Assembly (NCBI GenBank): GCA_030038715.1
Contig: JASHSO010000458.1
Coordinates: 1-6,150, forward strand
Length of the DNA stretch: 6,150 bases
Direction of reading: 5' to 3'
Origin: Streptosporangiaceae bacterium
GTDB taxonomy: Bacteria > Actinomycetota > Actinomycetes > Streptosporangiales > Streptosporangiaceae
Shown here: positions 1 to 5,766 of the stretch, one piece after another
How the letters are laid out: every line of letters begins with the position of its first letter
Numbering within the stretch: position 1 is the first letter of the stretch
Translations under genes and position numbers: made by a program
The notes under the pieces: generated by a model
What the model was told of the DNA's origin: nothing
What the model saw: only the letters and a program-made list of their open reading frames with translations
Databases searched by the model: none

Positions 1-176
1 CCGGCCTCGACGAGGTCGTTGGCGAGCACGGGGATGCTGCGGTCCCACGAGCGCTTCTCGGCTGGCCCGGGCCGCCCGGTCGGCCCGAACAGTGCCTGCT
101 CGAACATCAACTCAGCCACGCTGCCGTTGTTCGCGACCGCGGCCAGGCTCGCAGCCGAACGCCGGATGAGCGCCAA
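1..176 (-). CDS. DUF2075/COG3410-like ATPase, N-terminal fragment (runs off left edge)
   Basis: An open minus-strand frame enters from the left edge and reads back to a TTG at 174-176, giving 58 codons. The protein begins MALIRRSAASLAAV and contains the segment KRSWDRSIPVLANDLVEA at about residues 41-58. From memory, a basic start, a short helical stretch and then an SW-x-x-S-[IL] motif before a hydrophobic helix is the N-terminal pattern of DUF2075 (COG3410) proteins. In those, a restriction-nuclease-like region precedes an SF1-type ATPase; none of that part is in view, so function is inferred only. The frame is open up to a stop at 234-236. A GTG at 195-197 would add seven residues, but I prefer the TTG because a G-rich stretch sits just upstream and the homologous part seems to start there. 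The gene diverges from the nuclease-helicase. The frame is supported by G/C-ending codons; family assignment is uncertain. Confidence 0.5.
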   Translation of the reverse strand, partial: MALIRRSAASLAAVANNGSVAELMFEQALFGPTGRPGPAEKRSWDRSIPVLANDLVEA

Positions 177-183
177 GGACCCG

Positions 184-217
184 CCCCCACGCAGCACGAA
201 GACCGTGCGGGTGGGGG
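184..217. repeat. GC-rich imperfect hairpin beside the start of the leftmost gene
   Basis: The left arm CCCCCACGCAGCAC (184-197) pairs with GTGCGGGTGGGGG (205-217) around a seven-base loop, with one mismatch (191/210) and one bulged A (193): seven outer pairs and five inner pairs. For the minus-strand gene starting at 176, the hairpin lies immediately upstream of the start, and its G-run is the only ribosome-binding-like sequence there. It could limit initiation if transcribed as a leader. That role is inference; the pairing is seen directly. Confidence 0.5.
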
Positions 218-277
218 CATCTCCGGGCCAGATTCACCTCGGTGATTGGCCAGGAAGCCCGTCGGGCCGCAATTACC

Positions 278-300
278 CGGCACCCTACCGCTTTGTGCCG
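278..300. repeat. Short inverted repeat in the divergent intergenic region
   Basis: CGGCAC at 278-283 and GTGCCG at 295-300 are perfect six-base inverted arms separated by 11 bases. No T-run follows on either strand, so it does not look like a standard intrinsic terminator. It may be a protein-binding site or chance in GC-rich DNA. Confidence 0.3.
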
Positions 301-422
301 AGCCCCAACGGTCGGTGCCGATGTCGCGGACATACTTGCCTTAGGTGGTGCGCTACCAGTGAGGTGACGTGGCGATCTGCAAAGCGGCGCGTGCTTCGGC
401 GTAGGAGAAAGCGACACATCCC

Positions 423-3400
423 GTGAGGATCATCGAGGAGCGGGTCCGGCTGGCGGCGAGCGACGTCGCCAACTTCCTGGCATGCCGGCACCTGACCCGG
501 CTCGACCTGCTCCGCGCCCGCGGGGTCATTCGGCCGCCGCATGAGTACGACGCGGGGTTCGAGGACCTCATCAAGCGCGGCGAGGCGCACGAGAAGGGCG
601 TGCTGCAAGGTTTCCGAGAGCGCGGACTGCAGGTCGTCGAAATCTCTCCGGGTGAGGGGAACGGGGCCGGCGGGGCCGATGCCACCGCCGCCGCGCTGTC
701 CTCCGGCGTCGACGTGATCTACCAGGGAGTGCTGACCCGCGCGGCGACCGCGGAGGGCGAACCTGCGCTGCTGGGCTACCCCGACTTCCTGGTTCGCGCG
801 GATCTGATCGACGCGCCGGACGGCGAGCCCCGGCCGGACGTGAACGGCGGCCCGGGATACGAGGTTGTCGATGCCAAGCTGGCGCGTTCGGCCAAGGGCC
901 GGGCCGTGGCGCAGACGGCCTTCTACTCAGCGCTGCTGGGCGACCTGCAGGGCGGTGCGGCTCCTCGCTGGCTGCATCTGGCACTCGGCACCGGCGAGCT
1001 GGTGTCGTTCAAGGTCGCCGACTTCGCCGCGTACGAGCGGCAGACCCGGCGGCTGCTGACCGAGTTCATCGAGGCAGACAGCGGCCACAACCCGCCCTCC
1101 GACACCTACCCCGAACCGGTTGAGCACTGCGCGATCTGCCGGTGGAGCGACGCCTGCGCGGTGCGGCGGCGCGGCGACGACGACCTGTCGCTCGTCGCCG
1201 GGATGGCAAAGGGGCAGCGCAGACGGCTGAAGGAGGCCGGGGTTTCGACTCGGCGCGGGTTCGCAGCCCTTGACCCGCTCCCGGTCCTGCGAGGAACGAG
1301 CCGGGAGTCGCTGGAACGAGCCCGTTCCCAAGCAGTTCTGCAGGTGCGCAGCGAGGACGCCGGCGTTATCGGCTACGAGATGCTGGCGCCGGACCGTGAC
1401 CCTGAGGGCGAGCTCGTGCGCAATCGCGGGCTGCTCGCGCTGCCGGCGCCCGTGGCCGGTGACCTGTTCTTCGACATCGAGGGCGCGCGGTACTACTCCG
1501 AGGATCAGCGCGAGTTCGGGCTGCAGTACCTGTTCGGGATCGTGGACACCGCGGATGTCGGCGCGGACGGCGCGCCGGCCTACCGGCAGTTCTGGGCGTT
1601 CGACCGGGCCGGCGAGAAGAGGGCGTTCGAGGGCCTGATCGACTTCATCACGGCGCGGCGGGGGGCGCGGCCGTGGCTGCATGTGTACCACTACAACCAC
1701 TACGAGCCAACGTCTGTGGATCACCTGAGCGAGCTGCACGAGACGCGGCAGGAGGCAGTCGGGCGGCTGATGGGCCGGTTCGCGACACGCGAGGACGAGG
1801 TGGACGAGCTGTTCCGGCTCGGCGTGTTCGTCGACCTGTACCGGGTGCTGCGGCAGGGGCTGCAGGCCGGGGTGGAGTCGTACTCGATCAAGCGGCTCGA
1901 GCCGTTGTGCGGGTATTCGCGCGGCGTGCCGTTGCGAGATGCGACGGCGGCGCTGGTGTCGTTCGAGGCCGCGCTCGACTGCGGGTCCGGTGCTGATGAA
2001 GTCGCGCTCCGGGAGGTTGTCGCGGGCTACAACGAGGACGACTGCCGGGCCACGCTGGCGCTGCGGGACTGGCTGGAGTCGCTCCGTCCGGCCCTGGCTT
2101 CTCGGCTCGGCCTCGGTCTGGCGGAACTCCCGCGCCCTGAGGTCGCCGAGCCCGAGGGCGACCACGCGGACTCGGAGGTGGCGCAGCTGCGCTCCGCGTT
2201 GCTGTCGTCCGTACCTGCTCAGCCGGCCGAGCGAACTCCCGGGCAGTCGGCGCGGGCTCTGCTCGCCGACCTGCTGGAGTGGCACCGGCGGGAGAACAAG
2301 CCCGCCTGGTGGCGCTACTTCTACGTCCGGACGCTGTCGTCCGCCGATCTCGTGGACGAGCCGGACGCGCTGGGCTTGCTGTCGGGCGGCGTGGTCGTCG
2401 GGCCCGAGAAGAAGTCGCTGCTGTGGCGGCTCTCCTTCCCGCCGCAGGAGCACAAGTTCGGCGCCGGTGCGACCGGGCACGACCCGATCACCGACCGAGC
2501 GTTCGAGGTCTGGGACGTCGATGACGCGCGCGGCGAGATCGTATTGAAGGTCGGTCGTGACTACGACGGGCCGCTGCCGGCCGCGCTGGTGCAAGGCGGC
2601 CCGCCCGGTACCCGGCTGCAAGCCGAGCGGATGCGCGACCTCGGCTCGCGGGTCCTGGCGGATGGTCTCAGCGGACTCGACGCCGCGACCGCGCTGCTGC
2701 TGCGCTCGCGGCCGTCCGTGGCCGGACCCAGCCTTCCCGCGCGAACACTGCCGCTCCGCCGTGCCGATGAGTCAGCGCAGGACGCGGCCGTTCGCCTCGC
2801 TCTGTCGCTGCAGACCTCGTACCTGCCGATCCAGGGACCTCCGGGTACCGGCAAGACCTACACCGGCGCCGAGCAGATCCTCGCCCTGATCGCAGCGGGC
2901 CAGACCGTCGGCATCACCGCCCTGTCCCACGCAGTCATCTGCAACCTGATCGATGCGGTGTTCCAGCGCGCTGCCGCCGGCCCGGCCGCGGTGCCCCGGG
3001 TCGGTCAGAAGACGGACCGCGACAACCCGTTCCGGCACCCAGACGCAGCCCGCTTGGACTACCCGAAGCTGGTCGATGGCCTTGCCAACGGCGACCTGGA
3101 CATCGCAGCGGGCACAACCTGGATGTGGTCCCGCCCCGACCTCCAGAACAGTGTGGACACGCTCTTCGTTGACGAAGCGGGCCAGATGTCGCTGGCTGAC
3201 GTCATAGCCGTGGCAGGTGCAGCGCGCAATCTGGTTCTGCTCGGCGACCCACAGCAACTTGCCCAGCCGAGTCAGGCCGCCCACCCACCCGGCTCCGGTG
3301 TCTCCGCGCTGGAGCACATTCTCGGCGAACGCGCCACGATGCCGCCCGACGCGGGCCTGCTCATCGACAAGACATGGCGGATGCACCCGAAGCTGTGCCG

Positions 3401-3977
3401 GTTCACATCCGAGACGTTCTACGACGGCAAGCTCGCCGGTGTCGACGGCCTGCAACTCCAGGAGATCCTCGGCGAACCTCCCCTCTCTGGCGCAGGCCTG
3501 CGCGTCGTCGAGGTGCCACACGAGGGCAACTCGAACTCCTCTCCCGAGGAAGCCGCCGTGGTAGCGGACCTAGTCCGCGACTTTCTCGGCCGGCCGTGGC
3601 GCGACCGCGACGGCGACCTGCAGCCGATCGGCGTCGAGCAGATCATGATCGTGACGCCATACAACGCGCAGATCCGCGCAGTCCAGTCTGCGGCTGCCTC
3701 TGCCGGTCTCCCTCGCCTGCAGGTCGGCACCGTCGACAAGTTCCAGGGCCGCGAAGCCCCAGTCGTCATCTACTCGATGGCCACGTCCTCAGCCGACGAC
3801 GCGCCCCGCGGCATGGAGTTCCTCTACGACCTGCACCGACTGAACGTCGCGACGTCCCGTGCCAAGGCGCTTGCCATCATCGTCGCCAGCCCGGACCTGG
3901 TCCGCGTCTGCTGCCAAACCCCGCGCCAGATGCTCCTCGCCAACGCCCTCTGCCACGCGTGGGACTCACGCACGTGA
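423..3977 (+). CDS. TM0106-family RecB/Cas4-like nuclease fused to an exonuclease domain and a Upf1/DNA2-like SF1 helicase
   Basis: This 1184-residue cytoplasmic protein has three parts. Residues ~8-250 form a PD-(D/E)XK nuclease of the TM0106/Cas4 type: D121 in GYPDF, E147, D150-A-K152, and a following Q164. C21, C236, C239 and C245 match the four-cysteine iron-sulfur arrangement of Cas4 and AddB. Residues ~345-550 are a DnaQ/RNase H-like domain (RNase_H_2/YprB type) with DIEG at 351-354, D471 in FVDLY and Y536-x3-D540. Residues ~780-1180 are a complete SF1B helicase: Walker A GPPGTGKT (805-812), DEAGQ (917-921), GDPQQL (941-946), WRMHP (985-989), VTPYNAQ (1078-1084), GTVDKFQG (1102-1109) and LNVATSRAK (1140-1148). 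All catalytic motifs look intact, so an active ATP-driven nuclease-helicase acting on DNA ends or flaps is likely; the substrate is unknown. The GTG at 423 is the first possible start after an in-frame stop at 402-404. Glycine codon GGG is common in the first half and absent from the helicase part. Confidence 0.95.
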   Translation: MRIIEERVRLAASDVANFLACRHLTRLDLLRARGVIRPPHEYDAGFEDLIKRGEAHEKGVLQGFRERGLQVVEISPGEGNGAGGADATAAALSSGVDVIYQGVLTRAATAEGEPALLGYPDFLVRADLIDAPDGEPRPDVNGGPGYEVVDAKLARSAKGRAVAQTAFYSALLGDLQGGAAPRWLHLALGTGELVSFKVADFAAYERQTRRLLTEFIEADSGHNPPSDTYPEPVEHCAICRWSDACAVRRRGDDDLSLVAGMAKGQRRRLKEAGVSTRRGFAALDPLPVLRGTSRESLERARSQAVLQVRSEDAGVIGYEMLAPDRDPEGELVRNRGLLALPAPVAGDLFFDIEGARYYSEDQREFGLQYLFGIVDTADVGADGAPAYRQFWAFDRAGEKRAFEGLIDFITARRGARPWLHVYHYNHYEPTSVDHLSELHETRQEAVGRLMGRFATREDEVDELFRLGVFVDLYRVLRQGLQAGVESYSIKRLEPLCGYSRGVPLRDATAALVSFEAALDCGSGADEVALREVVAGYNEDDCRATLALRDWLESLRPALASRLGLGLAELPRPEVAEPEGDHADSEVAQLRSALLSSVPAQPAERTPGQSARALLADLLEWHRRENKPAWWRYFYVRTLSSADLVDEPDALGLLSGGVVVGPEKKSLLWRLSFPPQEHKFGAGATGHDPITDRAFEVWDVDDARGEIVLKVGRDYDGPLPAALVQGGPPGTRLQAERMRDLGSRVLADGLSGLDAATALLLRSRPSVAGPSLPARTLPLRRADESAQDAAVRLALSLQTSYLPIQGPPGTGKTYTGAEQILALIAAGQTVGITALSHAVICNLIDAVFQRAAAGPAAVPRVGQKTDRDNPFRHPDAARLDYPKLVDGLANGDLDIAAGTTWMWSRPDLQNSVDTLFVDEAGQMSLADVIAVAGAARNLVLLGDPQQLAQPSQAAHPPGSGVSALEHILGERATMPPDAGLLIDKTWRMHPKLCRFTSETFYDGKLAGVDGLQLQEILGEPPLSGAGLRVVEVPHEGNSNSSPEEAAVVADLVRDFLGRPWRDRDGDLQPIGVEQIMIVTPYNAQIRAVQSAAASAGLPRLQVGTVDKFQGREAPVVIYSMATSSADDAPRGMEFLYDLHRLNVATSRAKALAIIVASPDLVRVCCQTPRQMLLANALCHAWDSRT

Positions 3978-4100
3978 CCGGCGGCCCGAATCTGCCGGTG
4001 CCAGTCGAGGTATCGGGTGTGGATGATCGCGGTGGAGACGTCGTGACGAATCCCGGCACAGGCCCGCGCCGAACGCGGCGGAGGTGTGCCGGACGCGGGC

Positions 4101-4123
4101 CGGCGCTCCTGGGTTCGGCGCCG
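4101..4123. repeat. Short GC-rich stem-loop between convergent genes
   Basis: CGGCGC at 4101-4106 pairs with GCGCCG at 4118-4123 over an 11-base loop. It lies between the stop of the nuclease-helicase gene (3977) and the stop of the hipA remnant (4131), where a shared terminator would be expected. No T-tract follows on either strand, so termination is only a possibility. Confidence 0.25.
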
Positions 4124-4130
4124 ACTCCGG

Positions 4131-4420
4131 TTAGCGAGACCTCGTCAGGTCCCGGGCACGCTCGGCTTCCCGATGCTCGAAGGCGGGTGCCATCGCCTCC
4201 AGGTCGTGCCTGGTCAGCCCCTGGGACCTAGCCACGCTGCGCCAGGCTTCGACCGCCTTGACTACTTCGGATCGAGCGCATAGCTGGCCGAGTTGGCCAG
4301 ATATCTGTCCGCATAGATGAAGCTCGCTGACTCAACGCCTCTGCGCTGGTGCGGGTACAGCCGACCGGCGAGCACGTTACGCTCACCGACGGCCACGACA
4401 ACCTCGACATCGGTACTCAT
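4131..4420 (-). pseudogene. hipA: hipA toxin kinase remnant with a large internal deletion
   Basis: HipA toxins are Ser/Thr kinases of about 400-440 residues. Only the two ends remain. The ATG at 4418-4420 opens a 52-codon frame starting MSTDVEVVVAVGERNVLAGR. It carries the HipA N-terminal pattern (VLAGRLY, ESASFIY, YALDP) and stops at a TAG at 4262-4264. In another frame, about 4259 down to 4133, lies a segment reading AVEAWRSVARSQGLTRHDLE followed by AMAPAFEH and a TAA at 4131-4133, which is the usual HipA C-terminal helix. Roughly 300 codons are missing, with the join between about 4259 and 4270, and the join is out of frame. The ATP-binding and catalytic kinase residues lie in the lost part, so no kinase can be made. 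The ATG overlaps the hipB stop as ATGA, as in an intact coupled operon. The family call for both ends comes from pattern memory and fits well. Confidence 0.88.
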
Positions 4421-4737
4421 GGCATACCGTCCCGCCGCGGCTGCCGGATGCGCCGCGGAAGTGCTTCCTCGGCACGAAGCCGACCGACGTCGGTCGCGTA
4501 AGGATCGACGGCAGACGCAAGCTGGTCGAGCACGCCCAGCGCGCGCGAAACGCGCAGCACGCTCTCCAGGCTGGCGCCCTCGCCGCTTTCGATCCGCATG
4601 ACCGTGTGTCTGGAGACTCCGGCCCGGTCGGCTACCTGCGCCGCCGTCAGCAGCCGAAGCCGACGCCACGTCGCTAGGTCCGCTCCGATACGCCGGATGG
4701 CATGCGATACGGCAAGGGGCGTCTTGGAAATCGGCAA
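4417..4737 (-). CDS. hipB: HipB-like XRE-family antitoxin/repressor (intact, without its toxin)
   Basis: This 106-residue DNA-binding protein has a Cro/CI helix-turn-helix: AAQVADRAGVSRHTVMRIES spans residues 32-51, followed by the usual LESVLRVSRALGVLDQLA. The tail LDQLASAVDPYATDVGR continuing to ALPRRIRQPR is typical of actinobacterial HipB partners. In the family, HipB binds and neutralises HipA and represses its own operon. Here the partner is destroyed, leaving an orphan antitoxin that could still act as an autorepressor or neutralise HipA proteins elsewhere in the genome. The start is TTG at 4735-4737, chosen because AGGA (4745-4748 on the minus strand) stands seven bases upstream and no in-frame ATG precedes the helix-turn-helix. 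The stop overlaps the hipA ATG at 4417-4420. No stop codons or frameshifts are seen. Confidence 0.86.
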   Translation of the reverse strand: MPISKTPLAVSHAIRRIGADLATWRRLRLLTAAQVADRAGVSRHTVMRIESGEGASLESVLRVSRALGVLDQLASAVDPYATDVGRLRAEEALPRRIRQPRRDGMP

Positions 4738-4739
4738 AG

Positions 4740-4796
4740 CCTGATCCTATGGACTATCTGAGCAACTCTATACCGCTTAGAGTAGCATAATATTAA
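4740..4796 (-). promoter_or_regulatory. AT-rich hipB promoter with candidate palindromic operator
   Basis: About 4741-4800 is the only clearly AT-rich stretch in the window and lies directly upstream of hipB. On the minus strand, TTAATA (4791-4796) and TATAGA (4767-4772) are separated by 18 bases and fit a weak sigma-70-type promoter. An imperfect 25-base palindrome spans 4762-4786: ACTCTA (4765-4770) mirrors TAGAGT (4778-4783) around seven bases, with extra outer GC/GC pairs. It covers the -10 box and part of the spacer, where an autorepressor such as HipB would be expected to bind. AGGA at 4745-4748 is the ribosome-binding site. The palindrome is seen directly; HipB binding is inferred. Confidence 0.45.
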
Positions 4797-4860
4797 CCTT
4801 AGCGGGAAGATCATCTCGTGCTCTGAGTGACCGGCTAGGCCCGGGCAGCTCCACGTCTGG

Positions 4861-5502
4861 CTAAGCAATCAAGCCGCGTATGTCGTCGGCATTCAGCGCG
4901 CCACTGAACACACTCCCGCTGTCCATGACGCTGGCGAACAGCTCCGACTTGCGGGCCTTCAGCGCCATGACCTTCTCTTCGATCGTGTACTTCGAGATGA
5001 GCCGGTACACCACGACATTGCGCGTCTGGCCGATCCGGTGCGTGCGGTCGACCGCCTGGGCCTCGGTCGCCGGGTTCCACCACGGGTCGAGCAGGAAGCA
5101 GTAGTCCGCCTCGGTCAGGTTCAGCCCGAACCCGCCGGCCTTCAGGCTGATCAGGAACACCGGTGCCGCGCCCGCCTTGAACCGCGCCAGCACGGCCGGG
5201 CGGTCCCTGGTCGAGCCGTCCAGGTAGCAGTACTCGATGCCGACATCCTCCAGCCGCGACCGCACCCTGGCGAGGAACCCAGTGAACTGGCTGAACACCA
5301 GCGCCCGGTGCCCGCCGCCGACCACCTGGGAGAGCTGGCTGAGCAGCGCGTCGATCTTGGCGCACGGCACGTCCTCGCATGACGGATCGACCAGCCCAGC
5401 GTGCAGGCTGAGCTGGCGCAGCAGCGTCAGCGAGCGAAAGATCGTGAACCGGTTAGTGTTCATGTCGCCGATCAGGCCGAGCACCTTCTGCCGCTCGCGC
5501 TG
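4861..5502 (-). pseudogene. SNF2-family helicase, C-terminal lobe only (5' truncated)
   Basis: The frame ends at a TAG at 4861-4863 and runs back to an in-frame TAG at 5503-5505. Reading from the GTG at 5482-5484 gives 207 residues. They form the second RecA-like lobe of a Swi2/Snf2 ATPase: HRALVFSQFTGFL (59-71), YLDGSTRDR (87-95), FLISLKAGGFGLNLTEADY (110-128), DPWWNPATEAQAVDRTHRIG (133-152), IEEKVMALKARKSELF (168-183) and a conserved DDIRGL end. The codons upstream of the GTG read QRERQK, which also belongs to the family, so homology continues to about 5502 and then stops abruptly. Family members are usually about 1000 residues; the Walker A, DEAH-box lobe and everything before are missing. 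Without the first lobe it cannot hydrolyse ATP. The 3' part itself is undamaged, pointing to recent truncation. Transcription, if any, would run towards hipB. A short expressed peptide from the GTG is possible but unsupported. Confidence 0.9.
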
Positions 5503-5658
5503 CTACGCCTCGACCCAAGCTTCCGGCCGCAGACCGTGGCGGTCGACATCGTTAGCGACTATCGCGAGGACGGCGCGCTGGAGCACAGCGCCGTGGACGA
5601 TGCCAGCGAGGCGGCGGATGCCAGCGAGGCGGGCTGGATCGGATCCGAGCCGGACTAG
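5503..5658 (+). pseudogene. 3' end of an unidentified gene, truncated at the SNF2 breakpoint
   Basis: On the plus strand the frame reading LRLDPSFRPQTVAVDIVSDY, then REDGALEHSAVDD, ends at a TAG at 5656-5658. Its codons end mostly in G or C and its composition looks like real protein, with an acidic tail rich in Asp, Glu, Ala and Ser. To the left of about 5503 the same frame only shadows the SNF2 gene on the other strand, so the true gene appears to begin at the breakpoint with its 5' part missing. I do not recognise the family. It may instead be non-coding; the minus-strand frame across this region (503-5985 side, ending at 5503) looks like a shadow. Confidence 0.35.
5599..5634 (+). repeat. 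Two tandem 18-base units near the end of the truncated plus-strand frame
   Basis: GATGCCAGCGAGGCG occurs at 5599-5613 and again at 5617-5631, giving two 18-base units that match at 16 of 18 positions. In the plus-strand frame each unit encodes D-A-S-E-A plus one residue. The period is a multiple of three, so the duplication keeps that frame open. Confidence 0.8.
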
Positions 5659-5756
5659 TACCAGTCCCGACACGAAAGCGCGCAAAGCTGAGCACTCCGG
5701 GAGCGGGCTGGCGTTGTGACTCACGGCACGCCGGCAACCTCTACGCTGGCTGGCGT

Positions 5757-5761
5757 GGAGG
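5757..5761 (+). promoter_or_regulatory. Ribosome-binding site deciding the HerA start
   Basis: GGAGG at 5757-5761 stands five bases before the GTG at 5767-5769. An earlier in-frame GTG at 5755-5757 overlaps this site and has no Shine-Dalgarno sequence of its own, so 5767 is preferred. A TACGCT at 5742-5747 could be a -10 box, but no convincing -35 lies at a normal distance, so the promoter within 5659-5766 remains unplaced. Confidence 0.7.
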
Positions 5762-5766
5762 ATCAG

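Larger units (their letters stand above)
177..422. promoter_or_regulatory. Divergent intergenic region between the DUF2075-like gene and the nuclease-helicase gene
   Basis: These 246 bases must hold the promoters of both flanking genes, which start outward from it. I see no convincing -35/-10 pair on either strand. Inverted repeats are present: a strong imperfect hairpin at 184-217, a short palindrome TCACC-TC-GGTGA at 234-245, and CGGCAC/GTGCCG arms at 278-300. The 234-245 element lies between the two starts and is a possible operator, but five-base arms are weak evidence. An AGGAG at 403-407 is the only Shine-Dalgarno-like stretch near the plus-strand start, 15 bases before the GTG, which is longer than usual. 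Confidence 0.4.

Noticed and set aside
19..426. A 135-codon plus-strand frame before the nuclease-helicase gene
   Set aside because: It is antisense to the better-supported fragment at 1-176, rich in Arg, Ser and Pro, and overlaps the chosen GTG start in a different frame.
927..2621. A 564-codon open frame on the minus strand inside the nuclease-helicase gene
   Set aside because: It is antisense to a gene with intact motifs, its protein is low-complexity and rich in Arg, Pro, Gln and Val, and such long antisense frames are common in high-GC DNA.
3374..4231. A 285-codon plus-strand frame overlapping the helicase 3' end and running into the hipA remnant
   Set aside because: It overlaps the helicase motifs in another frame and has an Arg/Pro/Gly-rich composition without domain features. 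Its extension crosses DNA explained by hipA on the other strand.
5716..5724. Palindrome GTGACTCAC upstream of HerA as an operator
   Set aside because: The arms are only four bases and do not extend; this is expected by chance.
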